In this document: positions 1-9,271 of the stretch, in pieces
Position numbering within the stretch: the first letter of the stretch is position 1
How the letters are laid out: each line of letters begins with the position of its first letter
Assembly: GCA_003427395.1 (NCBI GenBank)
Contig: BFEA01000343.1
Coordinates: 1,240,916 to 1,263,942 of the forward strand
Length of the DNA stretch: 23,027 bases
From: Chara braunii
Lineage: Eukaryota; Streptophyta; Charophyceae; Charales; Characeae
Direction of reading: 5' to 3'
Program-made: the position numbers and the translations under genes
The notes under the pieces: generated by a model
Seen by the model: the letters and a program-made list of their open reading frames with translations, nothing else
The model's database searches: none
Told to the model about the DNA's origin: nothing

Positions 1-180
1 AGGCAGAAGGGCGATGATGCTGGAATGTTTGTCGAGCATTCCACTCTTAATTTTGGCACATTATGTCCTCCACCAGAGTAAAGCCTCACATTTTGTGCTA
101 CCATCTGAATCATGCACACTGGGTTCTCATTTCCCCAATTCACTTATTTATGAACCCATTTGTCAGCGGAAATTGCGGGC
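1..180. other. Flank downstream of the LINE B tail
   Basis: No convincing gene or repeat is visible here. The short open frames at 14-311 are plus-strand frames that run into the T-rich tract at 181-209 and show no recognisable domain. The stretch is probably the DNA into which LINE B was inserted. I could not find a matching target-site duplication on the other side of LINE B near 5757. Confidence 0.4.
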
Positions 181-448
181 AATTTTTTTTTTTTCTCTTT
201 TTTTTTTTTGGAGAACCATACAAACTCATTTATAGCTTAAAACCGAAGGAACAGGGGCCCGGAAACCCCACAACAATCCCAAGAAAGAACTGGGGCCATT
301 ACTTAGCTTAGGGTCCTGGAAACAGGGTCCAGTGTCCCTTTGAACAAAAGCACAGCTCCCCACATGAAAAAAAAAGGGGTACAACCAAGCTCCTTGTCAA
401 CGACGTTCTCCCATGAATCTCCTGCCTGCAGAAATCTTAAAGTAGACT

Positions 449-1379
449 CTAGGGGGGGGAGCTAAAACACCCCCCGTGCCCCAATGGGGACAACAACCAC
501 TGACAAAATTGCACTCTACCAACTGTGCCTAGTTTAACCAATCTCGAGTTTTTTCCCCATGTGTCCCATAACCACTTCCTAGACTTAGGTGAGCTTGGAA
601 CCTTACGCCAAATGCAATCACTCTGAATATTGCGTCTAATCTGCTGGGTCACGGAAACTTTGAAGTGCTGGTCTGATTTCCCTTTCGATCTGAATAACAG
701 ATTGTTTCGGTCATCCCATGTTAATTTCATCAAAATGGCTCTAATGGTTTGTGCCACGTATAGCCATTCCTGCTCGGCTTTAACTTCTCTGCGGTGAGTG
801 CCAGATAGTATCCAATCGTCAGAGCATTGGAAGGACTCATTTGTGGCCCCTTTCCAGTGTTTAATCCACCAATCCCAAAGTCTTCTAGATGCAGGACAGG
901 TCAGCCAGAGGTGCCTGTTGTTTTCCCAAGGCCACCTACAGCGGATGCACATTGTTGAGAATCTTGAGATTATCATTCCCTTGGAGGCTAAGTTTACTGC
1001 CAAGGCAGTAGCCAGATATGTCTGCAGCCACGCGACACTTGCCAGCCTCTGAGAAGTCATCGACTTGAATTGACTCCATAATGAAGTGAGTTGCTCTTCT
1101 GTAATGCTCAGCATGCCTGCATCTTGCTGCCTCTTGGCAACTGTCTGAGAAGGAGACTTACTTACCTTAGATCTCAGAATAGAGACCCCCAGCTTGGTGG
1201 AGTATTCATCCAGTGATGATCTTCTTGCATTTGGGGTGTTGATCCATCCCACCGATCTGATGTTCACTGCTGCCTGATCCAGCGGTATGAGCTCCATTGG
1301 CAAGGTAGCTCTCCAACTAGTCCCTCTGGCCCCTTGCTCCTTTTGGAGATGAAGTTTCACTACCAGTTCCTGATACTGC

Positions 1380-1382
<3 letters not shown>
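449..1382 (-). pseudogene. LINE B ORF2 C-terminus with zf-RVT-type zinc-binding region
   Basis: This is the C-terminal part of a LINE ORF2 polyprotein. The visible pattern is the plant-type reverse-transcriptase zinc-binding region (zf-RVT): MCIRC, then HLWLTC, then RLWDWW, giving C-x2-C ... H-x3-C, followed by a tryptophan-rich tail with WDDRNN. The stretch is open for about 300 codons. The apparent start upstream of 1382 is an artefact: the run of about ten lysines is the poly(A) tail of LINE A translated, and the first residues come from LINE A's 3' UTR. The real upstream continuation is at 4688 and above, where the codons before the insertion read KQYQ, the same four residues in the same phase as here. 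The protein cannot be made from this locus as it stands. Confidence 0.8.
1371..1382. repeat. Target-site duplication, copy 1 (LINE A insertion)
   Basis: The 12-mer TGATACTGCTTC directly abuts the T-run that begins at 1383. The same 12-mer occurs at 4688-4699, at the opposite end of LINE A. Identity stops at both edges, as expected for a target-primed reverse-transcription duplication. Confidence 0.85.
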
Positions 1383-1413
<31 letters not shown>

Positions 1414-1888
1414 ATGCCCCCGCCAGTGTTAGTGGCGCTGATAAGAGCAAACACCACTAGCACCTGGGGAGAGGCTCCATCTATTGGTGGGGAGCATCAC
1501 CTGCTGGAAAACGGGTCCAGCGTCCCATGTACAGACTGAATTTGGAGTACATCGCGAAAAAAAAAACAGTTGTGGGGGGGTTCCTGCCAGCATTGATTAC
1601 CCTGGGGTCCAGGGGATTGACTGAGCAGGATATTGGAAGGAAGGAGGAACCTCCTCACCCTGAATCCGGCGCCAGATACCTACTGCTACACACTAGATCC
1701 TCCCTCCCCCTACCAGCCCCCCATCCTCTCTTGCTCAGAGTGCTCAGACTGCCAGCATTGACTGGCCCGATCCGTAGAAGGGGGGGTTATGGATATTTGT
1801 AGAAGAAAAACCTCCCCGGGGGACTCCAGCGAGGAGATCCTTGTATGAGTATGAGTGTGTAGAAGACAGGGTTACAGGATTTCATCAT
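1383..1888 (-). other. LINE A 3' UTR and poly(A) tail
   Basis: The region between the end of the LINE A coding remnant and its poly(A) tail. On plus, T at 1383-1409 is the tail. At 1506-1526 there is the shared LINE 3' motif (plus strand GGAAAACGGGTCCAGCGTCC) also found in LINE B at 318-338. The plus-strand frame at 1527-1802 has no recognisable domain and I treat it as chance. Confidence 0.65.
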
Positions 1889-2892
1889 TCAGGACAGGAT
1901 CTCTGCCAGGGAAAGGGCATGGGGTGGGAAAGGGTCTGGAAAATCCGAGGGGGGGTGAAGCGGGAATGAGGGTTCTATGTTTGTCCAGTCTTTGAAGCTT
2001 AGGCGGTAGTCTCTCATTTCTTCCAAATCCCTCTGTCCCTCTCCCCTGCCTCCGCTCCATTCTACTCTTGCAATCCATCCTTCTCTCTCCCTTCCCACCC
2101 AGTCTGTGCGAAATGTTGTGATCCATCTCCTAACATCTCCTACTTGTTTACAGAGGTCTAACTGTGCTTTTGTGACTAGCCATCTTTGTGTGAGTTCAAA
2201 ATGTACCTGCTGCTGAATCTGTTCGGTGATTTCTGGCTCTTCTACTCTCACCTTTTCCATGGTCGGCGTGCATCTCTGCCACCAAAGTGCCCATATCACC
2301 GCTCTCCTTCCAAGTCTGTACATATTCTCTACGAAGGCCATGGCTGCTTCTGCCTGTGGCCAATGGCGTGCCAAGACCAGGGTCAAGGGATTGCAGATTC
2401 CATCTTTCTCCATATGCGATCCCACCATCTCCATATAAATTGGGCGATCGGGCATTGCATGAAGATGTGTTCGATGGTTTTCGCCTTCTTGTAGAACGGG
2501 AAAAGGCTCTAGCACCGGTGACACCACGGAAGCAGCAGACCTTTTTGCTCTAAATTAGTACGGTCAGTCAGCCAGTCATTGGTTGGCAAACAGCGGTGGG
2601 CAATTTGCCACTGTAGGGATGTGATTTTTATGGGTTTTGCTTTCTGTTCTTGGAACCATTTAATTGTAGATAGAAGGGAGCGATCCACGTTTAGGTGTCT
2701 GGCCCATCGGTCGTTTACTGTGTTTCTCAGCTGTCTTTTGGGTCTGAGCATTTTATAGGTCGATTTGACCGACAACTGGTGTAGGCTGATGTGACCTACT
2801 TTGGGACCTCCCCTCTTTTGGGAGGGTTCCCATGTCCATTCTGCTGGGTCCATGGCCAGATCCTGGATTGGTTTGAAGGGTTGGAACACCAC
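1889..2892 (-). pseudogene. LINE A ORF2 C-terminus (zf-RVT region), broken
   Basis: This is the zinc-binding C-terminal region of LINE A. Read on minus from 2892 it shows a helical stretch ending LPWCHRC at about 2512-2526, and then an in-frame TAG at 2509-2511. The same frame continues after the stop with EHIFMQC and a WRWW segment at about 2425-2465, completing C-x2-C ... H-x3-C. The frame then stops again near 2393. The homologous reading switches frame to include ALWWQR at about 2270, and runs to 1889. At least one nonsense codon and one frameshift are therefore present. Of the two overlapping minus-strand frames here, each carries a different part of one ancestral domain. Confidence 0.75.
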
Positions 2893-3120
2893 CCTCTATC
2901 CTTTCTCTTCTAGAACTCTCACTCGGTACACAAATGTTTTCTCTTTCCATTCAAAAGGGGCTCTGCTACCTTGGAAGGTGTCTGCTCTAGTGATTGTGTA
3001 GTGTTCAACTAGGACAATCTAGGGTGAGACCATAAGTATCTGACCTAGCCTTTGTGGAGACTCCGTGCTTGCTACTCAGTTGCCTTCTTTTAAGGAGAGG
3101 CCTCGTTTAAGGATTTGGTA

Positions 3121-4017
3121 CTATGCCAGCGGGATAGCTTCAATCAGGTTATCCAAATGCTCCTCTACGTGGTGGCGGTATCGTAGGATTCCTCGCATAT
3201 GGTCTCCTGTTTTCCAGTCCCTTCTGTCATTGTCCCAGAGATCCCCAACCCTGAGCACCCCTCTCTTTACCCAGCTTTTCCAAGGCAAAAATGAGCTTAT
3301 CATGACACAACCACTCAAATTTGTCACCCATCGATTTCCAAAAAGAGGTTGCCGATAAACTTCCTCCCAGCGGTCAGGGTAGATTCTGGCTAGGAGCGGA
3401 ATCTGCGCCAGGTTTCCAACAAGGATGGCCAGAAGTTGTCCGAAATCTGGTCGCCTCCGTACAACCCCTCCCTTCCTCGGGGGAACTTGCGTGGGATTGT
3501 CTAGAATCGGTCCTCCAGCCATATCAGCGGATGGGTTGTGTTGGGGGGGGGCTTCTGGGGCTAGTCGGGCCAGATGTTCCAGAGCCAATGCACACCATGT
3601 ACACTGGGGGACGAAAATGAGCTTTTTGATCCATCTTAGTCGTAGTGTTTGCACTTGCGTGGCTGGGTTAATTATTCCCAAGCCTCCCCCCAACTTAGGT
3701 TGGATAATTGACTCCCACGCCACACGGCTGATCACGTTGTTCTGCTCGTCGTCCCCCCTCCATAGGAAGGCTGGTGCCTTTCTCTTTAAGCTTCTTAGGG
3801 TTGTTTTGCTTAGTGACCACAGTAGCAATTTGTACCATAATGTTGTTAAGACCACGCTGTTAATTACTAAGGCGCGGCCAAAGAGGGATGTGTACTTATT
3901 TCTCCAGTGATTTAATTTTTGTTGTGCCGGGGCGCTAATCCAATCGTCGTTGGTTGGTGGGCGTCCCTCCGTGGTCATGGATACCCCTAGAATTCTTATT
4001 GGGGCATCTAATGGCAT
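3121..4017 (-). pseudogene. LINE A reverse transcriptase C-terminal (thumb/connection) part
   Basis: An open minus-strand frame of 298 codons matches the region that follows the catalytic core in plant-type LINEs. It has an LGV segment near the start, a LFGRALVINSV segment, FLWRG, then AWESI...PKLGGGLGIINP, and later QPLFGN, RVGDLWD and a run of W/H-rich residues. LINE B carries the equivalent blocks (LLGKALVIS, VLWES, RVRDLWN) at 4900-5700, so the two elements are paralogous. The frame is closed upstream at 4018, separating it from the catalytic core at 4130-4687. Between 2892 and 3121 the coding trace is weak and contains stops. Confidence 0.8.
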
Positions 4018-4129
4018 CCATTTAATACGGGGTGACTCAGGGGGGCGTCCCCCTTGATAGTGAATCCACCATCCTTAAGTTTTGCTCCCCCAGTTGACTG
4101 TCATGTCGGAAACCTTGACAAACTTTTCC

Positions 4130-4687
4130 ATCATTTGCTGAATTTCCTCCATGTTGTTGTGTGTGGCCTCTGCCAACATAGTGAGATCATCCGCAAAGAG
4201 GGAGCACACCGGGACTGCCTCCTCCGGGATGTATGTGACGGATTCTGGTAATGTTCTTGTTTGTCCGGAGGTTGACAGTTAGTGCTTCCATGATGACCAA
4301 AATTAGGAAGGGGGCAATTGGGTCCCCTTAGCGGACCGAGTATTCCAGGCGTAAGGGTGGTGCTATGCATCCATTGACTTGGATGCAGGTGGTTGCATTC
4401 TGGTGCAGGATCTGAACCCAACGTTTGAAGTCTAGCCCAAAATTTATTTTTTCCAGACATTTATCTAAGAACAGCCAGTCCACATGGTCGTAGATCTTTC
4501 CGAAGTCGATAACGACCAACGCTACGTTCTGACGGGAATGTCTCGTGAGTTGGAGTACCTCATGGATTAACATAATGTTCTCTTGTATGTTCTTGTTTTT
4601 CATAAAGCTTGAGAGGGATGAATAATGTCTTCCATTATAGGGATCATTCTGTTAGTTAGGGCTTTAGACAACATTTTGTATAAAGTT
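4130..4687 (-). pseudogene. LINE A reverse transcriptase catalytic core, frameshifted
   Basis: Read on minus from 4687: YKMLSKALTNRM; then, after one stop, NIQENIMLIHEVL; the first catalytic block VVIDFGKIYDHVDWLF (a K-x-YDHVDW box); and VNG. The usual RQGDP block survives only as a mutated trace with a stop at about 4318-4330 (GDPIAPF follows it). A frameshift near 4220 leads into LFADDLTML, in which the catalytic FADD box is intact at 4176-4187. The parts are in two frames with stops between them, so no active enzyme is encoded. The element starts inside the domain because of 5' truncation. Confidence 0.8.
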
Positions 4688-4699
4688 TGATACTGCTTC
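4688..4699. repeat. Target-site duplication, copy 2 (LINE A insertion)
   Basis: A second exact copy of TGATACTGCTTC, at the 5' end of LINE A. On minus it encodes the KQYQ of LINE B in the same codon phase as the copy at 1371-1382. Confidence 0.85.
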
Positions 4700-5757
4700 A
4701 TCGAAGTAAGTCTGATTTGTCCTGGTACTGGAGTCAACTCTTTGGAAAAAGAGTAGGTTTCTACGACCTTCCATTCTGAGGCAACCCAACCATCCTCCCC
4801 TAAGTTATTCGTTACCTGATATACAACTTTGCTTGGGGAGGATCTCGACTTGCACCATAACCCTGAGGTTGGGAAAATACTACCCTTCAACAGACACACC
4901 CATGAGGTAGGGATAAATCGCGTTAGGTGATCTAATCTTTCTGGGACCTTCCTCAGCCTATGCAGCTTCCTTTTCATTACGACCGATTGTTCCCACTCTC
5001 CCTGTTCCACATTCCACAGATCCCTCACCCGTACCACTGCCCTCTCGACCCAAGCTTTCCCAAATCAACCAGGGAAGTCATGGGCCGAAAACTCCAACCC
5101 TCGAGAATCCGCTATCAACGGATTTTCAAACAAAATTTGATTTAATACTATGTCTCTTGAGGTCGGTCGGTCTCTTTCCGTAGGAAAAACGTTGCACCAG
5201 GCAAAGAGAATGCTCTTCCACAGCTTAGATTTTGGTTGCTTGTGAATGTAAGATTTCATTAGGAGACAGGCAAGAACCCCCTCATCCTTACCTAGCTAGC
5301 CCCCATTCCTCCCTCACGATATAGATAGCAGACTAAGCCAAGGTGTATCCAACTCTGAGGTGAGTGTTTCGATTGGGCATTTTGCCAGTAAGGCCGAATT
5401 TTGTGGTTGGGGTTCCAGAATCCCCAGCGCGTCATCTAACCCAAAGAAAATAGATCGTTTCCCAAACAATATTAGAAATGCAACCTTCTTCTACCTTCCC
5501 TTCTGACTCCCATAAGACCCGAGCTGCTGCTCTCTTTATTCTTTTATAGCAGCCCTCGCCAAGCAGGTGTACCGCCAAGACAAACCAAAGAACCGAGAAG
5601 GCAGCCGCAGAGATAACCAGTGCCTTCCCCAGCAGGGATAAATGCCGCAGATTAGCCATGGATAACAATCTGTTAACCACTTTTTATTCCAACAAGGAAT
5701 CCTGATAGCCCGCACTATCTGATAGCGATACTTGCACTCCCAAGAAACGGTGTCGAG
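4688..5757 (-). pseudogene. LINE B, 5' half: reverse transcriptase C-terminal part, broken
   Basis: This is the upstream half of LINE B on the minus strand. In order it shows RFLGVQVSLSD at about 5735-5757, an in-frame TAA near 5685, LLGKALVIS, VLWES, and then a frameshift near 5430 into LGILEPQPQNSALLAK. Next come QILFENPLI (5065-5259), an in-frame TGA at about 5062, RVRDLWN and LDHL (about 4920-5037), and finally KQYQ at the insertion point. The order matches the thumb/connection region of LINE A at 3121-4017. The catalytic core should lie upstream of 5757 but is missing, so LINE B is itself truncated or broken at that edge. Confidence 0.75.
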
Positions 5758-6263
5758 CGCATCGGTCCCGCACCGGGACCCTCCCGGCCGCGTCACGCAG
5801 GATTTTGCAGGACTTTGTCGCAGAGCGTTTTGACCGCTCCGGCCGAGTGCGCCAGCCGTACCTTTCGCGAGCCCCTATGACAGGACAGGGTCACGCGAGG
5901 CACCGCTTACCTCCACCTGCGGGAGTTGTCACCATCCCTTGGGTGGGCGTATCCCTATCGAGCTACTGAACCACATGCGAAAGCTTTTCGTATGCAATTG
6001 CAGAGGTGGCCCAACCGAGGGCGTTTCTCGTTTGCTGTAGCATAAGGGGTTACGCGCGGTTGAACGCCTGAAAATCGAACCCGCACGCGAATCGACGTAC
6101 TGGGGGGCTGAGGTCCCAAACGCGACTCGGCGCCGGTCGACTAGGACGCATCACACACACCACGCGTTACACCATAACACTCACATCTACCCACACATAA
6201 CACATGGAAAAAAAAAGAAAACAAACACAACATCACAACATTCCTAGTCCCTTCAGTATCCGA
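5758..6263. other. GC-rich, hairpin-rich stretch without coding sequence
   Basis: No domain-bearing frame is visible. The composition changes sharply at the LINE B edge. Short perfect inverted repeats occur, for example GGTCCCG-CAC-CGGGACC at 5764-5780, and an imperfect one around CATGCGAA ... TTCGTATG near 5968-5988. Nothing identifies it as a known RNA. An A-rich, low-complexity stretch follows at about 6150-6240. Confidence 0.4.
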
Positions 6264-6640
6264 CCCATAACTTCATGCTGCTAGAATAAGGTAGGTGCCG
6301 CGCGCTGAACTTTTGTATAAGAGTCGTGCGCGCGCATGACCTCCTCATATCGACCAGCCATGTGTACATTCACAAGCATTTGCGCTGATGGAGTACTATG
6401 TGGTACTCGTAGCCTTGCGGCCCTTGATAATCTCGAGGGTCGCGTTCGACGCTCAAGAGTCGGCTGACAGGCGCTTTGAGGGGTAATCTCTCGACGCCAG
6501 ACAACCGCCATGTGCGGTTGAAGACCACACCCTCTTCTGCACCCTGTGCAGAGGGGTTGAGTAGACAGCTTCAGAGCTGTCGTGGTAGCCAAAATCAAGG
6601 GGTTTGACTTTGGCGGCTACCACGAACTACAATGTCCAAC
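6264..6640. repeat. Structured repeat unit 1 of 3
   Basis: The unit begins CCCATAACTT and shares TAGAATAAGG, CGACCA and GGGTCGCnnTCGACGCTCA with unit 2. Its hairpins are GACGC-TCAA-GAGTC (6448-6461, one mismatch), CAACCGC/GCGGTTG (6502-6508 with 6514-6520), TCTGCAC/GTGCAGA (6536-6542 with 6546-6552) and a 10-bp stem CGTGGTAGCC/GGCTACCACG (6581-6590 with 6615-6624). The order of stems resembles that of unit 2 while the stem sequences differ. The minus-strand open frame at 6281-6598 has no recognisable domain and I treat it as chance. Function unknown. Confidence 0.55.
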
Positions 6641-6937
6641 CAAGAAAACTTAAAAGAGGAAACAGCTGCACATAGAAAGGGAGGATCGCCCTATTACAAC
6701 TCTCTGTCTAGCTCATAGTCTGATAGCAGTCTCAAGTGGAAGGTGTAGGCCAACCCGCGAGATGCGTGCGGATGGTGCCCAAAGCCGGACCCATAGGCAA
6801 CCCGTCGTTCGAGGTGTTGGAGGCTCGTACGCGAGGGCCCATACGCCGACTGGGATTGATATCTCGCCCACACGCCGTTTCGCGCTATCGAAACTCGAGT
6901 CTACTAGCCATAACGCGCCTTTGCCCTTTTTGCTTAA

Positions 6938-7300
6938 CCCATAACTTTCAGGTGCGGAAATCGGTAAGTGTCGCGCGCGCGGGTTAGAATAAGGCCGCGC
7001 GACCACAGGACTTACGCATACCGACCAACAATGCGGATTTGTGTAAGCAATCGTGATGTCGGCGCACCGTGTAGTGCCCATACCCGAGTGGCCTCGTTTA
7101 AGCCATGGGGTCGCTCTCGACGCTCAGGCGTCGGCTGAAGCGCACGCTAAAGGGGGCAAACCTTTAGCGAGCGCAAAAACCGGCCTGAGGGCCTTACCGT
7201 CTTTAGCACCCTGAGGTGTCCCAAAGGGTGCGAGGTAAGATGGTTCCTAGGGCAGGAAGGAATCTGGAGCGGTGGTGAGTTGTTTGGAGCACCACCGCGA
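6938..7300. repeat. Structured repeat unit 2 of 3
   Basis: The unit begins CCCATAACTT. The stems are GTCGCGCG/CGCGCGAC (6970-6977 with 6996-7003), GACGC/GCGTC (7119-7132), CGCTAAAGG/CCTTTAGCG (7145-7153 with 7161-7169), and CTTACC/GGTAAG (7193-7198 with 7234-7239) enclosing GCACCCT/AGGGTGC (7206-7212 with 7225-7231). The last is GCGGTGGTG/CACCACCGC (7269-7277 with 7290-7298). All are perfect. Perfect stems of 5-9 bp in sequence that has otherwise drifted from unit 1 point to retained folding of a transcript or of single-stranded DNA. Confidence 0.55.
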
Positions 7301-7542
7301 CACACTAGTCCTTCCACCCGGATCTTTATCGTTCCACCAAAATAAGTTGAAACAAGGAAAAGAAAAACAACAGTAAAACAAAAGAAAAGTATGAATAAAA
7401 TGTCTGATTTCTTGCAAGGTCCAAGCTTGGCCTATAAGCCTAGCCTATCCAAAGGGTGAGGTTAGCCCACTAAGTGGGGCAACCGTTTCTTTGAGAAAGA
7501 CCTGACAAAAAAAACGTCGCACTTTGTTCGTTCGAGCGCCCG

Positions 7543-7800
7543 TCCCATAACTTCTCAATGCGCTAGACTTCTGGTGTAGTCCGTGCTCGGGGGGCGTGCG
7601 AGCGAGGAAAAGGCAAAAATGCCTAGTTATGCAAGTCCTCGAAAACACTCGTCATGGCGACGCTTCATGCGCTACTCACGACCACTCGATTCTCTATGGG
7701 AATCAGTGGTGCGAGAGACACTCAAGTGTCAAAAATGAGATACCGTGAGGGGAACCTCCTTCGCGGTTTTAGGTGGCTAAAGGATAAGCCCCTCAACCCT
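7543..7800. repeat. Structured repeat unit 3 of 3 (most diverged)
   Basis: Starts with CCCATAACTTC. It carries ACCACT/AGTGGT (7681-7686 with 7705-7710) stacked on GATTC/GAATC (7688-7692 with 7700-7704). Next is GACAC-TCAA-GTGTC (7717-7730), the counterpart of the GACGC/GCGTC hairpin of unit 2 with a compensating G-C to A-T change. Overall similarity to units 1 and 2 is low, so its membership rests on the opening motif and this hairpin. Confidence 0.4.
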
Positions 7801-9271
7801 CGCGGCGCTTCCGTCTATTAGGCAGGGCGTCGTGATGGGCAATGTACTCACGCTCAGTCGTAGGGGAAACCCTTATGAGCTGAGTTAGAACCTGAAATGT
7901 CCTGGACAAGGACCTGGAATTTCGGTTTTGGACTAACGTCCGACTAAATAAATAAAAAAGTTGAGAAAGAAAAAAAAACGTAAGCACGCGGTCGCATAGC
8001 ATTGTGAGGGTTATTCGAACGTGTGCTTACTTAGAATATTCACGATATCTAGATGAAGAGAAACAATCTCAGTCAGACAAGCAAAAGGGTGTGTGGTGGT
8101 TCACTCTCACGACAGTAGTGTGGTTTGCCCATCTTAGTCCAATTCACAACCAACCATCAATTCAATCGAGGCTTCTTCACCCATACCTGCGATCATGCAC
8201 AAAATCCAAACGACATCACACACACTAAAGGGGTCAACTTTTCAGTCTTCTGCATCTCACACCCTGCCTTACGCACACAAGCCCAACCTTTTCCCCACCT
8301 TTCCACAACAAAGATACTCAGTCCTTAAAGAAATGGCCACTTATAAAGAATTTGGGTGAAAACCCAAGAAAACAATAAAACCAGCAAGGGCCAAGGCCTT
8401 AGGTTGAGAAACAGAAGTAGTAGGAAAGTTGAGTCGTAAGCCGACGAATCGGCAACCGACTTGTTATCAATGATAACAGAAGAATAATCCTTAATAGGAT
8501 TATGCTGGCCAGATCAAGCCTTCAGTCGAATCACAGAGACCTGCATCACAGTACAGGCCAAAAAGAACCACTACTACGTTTACCCCACATGGAGAGTACT
8601 TTCTAGCTCGTATCCTAGCCCCTCTATTAATCTCATGCTCAACTTCCCTTACTAGTGCCAAGTCACTGAGAAACTCGGGAGCATCTCCCCTACTCGGGCT
8701 GGATTAGCCAAGTTTCTCCTAACAGAAATTTATTCTAACTCCTCGAATTCTACAAAATTTCGGCAGCGCTTCCCGTAGGAAAAGTGTCTTTTCAGAATTT
8801 ATGAAAACCCAAAAAATGACTAACTCTTTCAGATTTGTAGAAATTTCGGTAGCGCTTCCCGCAGGAAAAGGAGGCTGCCAAGATTTATACAAAGCTGAAA
8901 ATAGAAAGACAAAACAAAACTATACTTGGGACTAACTTCTGACGCTTACTTGGAAGGTAGAATCAGCGATAGTCTGCACGACCTCTAGATGAGAGCGTGA
9001 GCTAGCACTGATCCTAATCCTAGCAGCGTCAAGTCCTATTTTATCCCAAGCTTCTCTCCCATCATTCATCTTATCTGCCTATGGCTCCAGCACTCAACGA
9101 GCATCTAAAGCAACTAATCCTATCAAAAGATGCCCCAGAGTGAGAGCCCGCAAACACACACACAAACAATCACAACGAACATCTCTCCCTAACCCTCAGG
9201 TTTCTTTCAACCTCATAGTTCGTTCAAAAACCTCGTTATTCCCTTTTACATCCCCCTTTCCTATGGCATAC
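7801..9271. other. Non-coding stretch with isolated hairpins and one repeated 34-mer
   Basis: No supportable gene. Notable items are a nested hairpin at 7889-7927 (GAAAT/ATTTC outside GTCCT/AGGAC) and two adjacent perfect hairpins, TGTTATC-AAT-GATAACA at 8462-8478 and ATAATCC/GGATTAT at 8484-8503. A pair of near-identical 34-bp segments is listed separately. Open frames at 8004-8328 and 9236-9421 lack any domain. Confidence 0.4.
8751..8870. repeat. Paired 34-bp direct repeat, pitch 86 bp
   Basis: The segments at 8751-8784 and 8837-8870 share AATTTCGG(C/T)AGCGCTTCCC followed by G(T/C)AGGAAAAG, with only a few mismatches. The spacer between them is AT-rich and unrelated to the repeat. This may be a degenerate tandem repeat with an 86-bp period or the remains of two insertions. 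Confidence 0.55.

Larger units (their letters stand above)
181..1382 (-). mobile_element. LINE B, 3' half (interrupted non-LTR retrotransposon)
   Basis: This is the downstream half of a LINE read on the minus strand. It runs from the 12-bp target duplication at 1371-1382 through the zinc-binding C-terminus and a 3' UTR, and ends in an A-rich tail (minus strand) at about 181-209. The 3' UTR at 318-338 carries a motif, read on plus as GGAAACAGGGTCCAGTGTCC, that nearly matches one in LINE A at 1506-1526, so the two elements belong to related families. The other half of the element lies at 4688-5757. The boundary near 181 is inferred from the A-rich tail only. Confidence 0.75.
1383..4687 (-). mobile_element. 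LINE A, 5'-truncated non-LTR retrotransposon inserted in LINE B
   Basis: This 3.3-kb minus-strand element lies between two copies of TGATACTGCTTC. In its own 5'-to-3' order it begins inside the reverse transcriptase (first residues TLYKMLSK at 4687). It continues through the catalytic core, the thumb/connection region (3121-4017), the zinc-binding region (1889-2892) and a 3' UTR, and ends in 27 uninterrupted A residues (T at 1383-1409 on plus). Endonuclease and ORF1 are absent, which is the usual result of incomplete reverse transcription. Several frameshifts and stops show it is dead. The long clean poly(A) suggests the insertion is younger than LINE B, whose tail is interrupted. Confidence 0.85.

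Noticed and set aside
1383-1450. Polylysine N-terminus of the long minus-strand frame ending at 449
   Set aside because: It is the poly(A) tail of LINE A translated, preceded by LINE A 3' UTR. The true upstream coding sequence of that protein is at 4688 and above.
4600-5037. A single 145-codon reverse-transcriptase N-terminus running from 5037 to 4600
   Set aside because: The frame is a chance fusion of LINE B (above 4699) with LINE A (below 4688) across the insertion junction.
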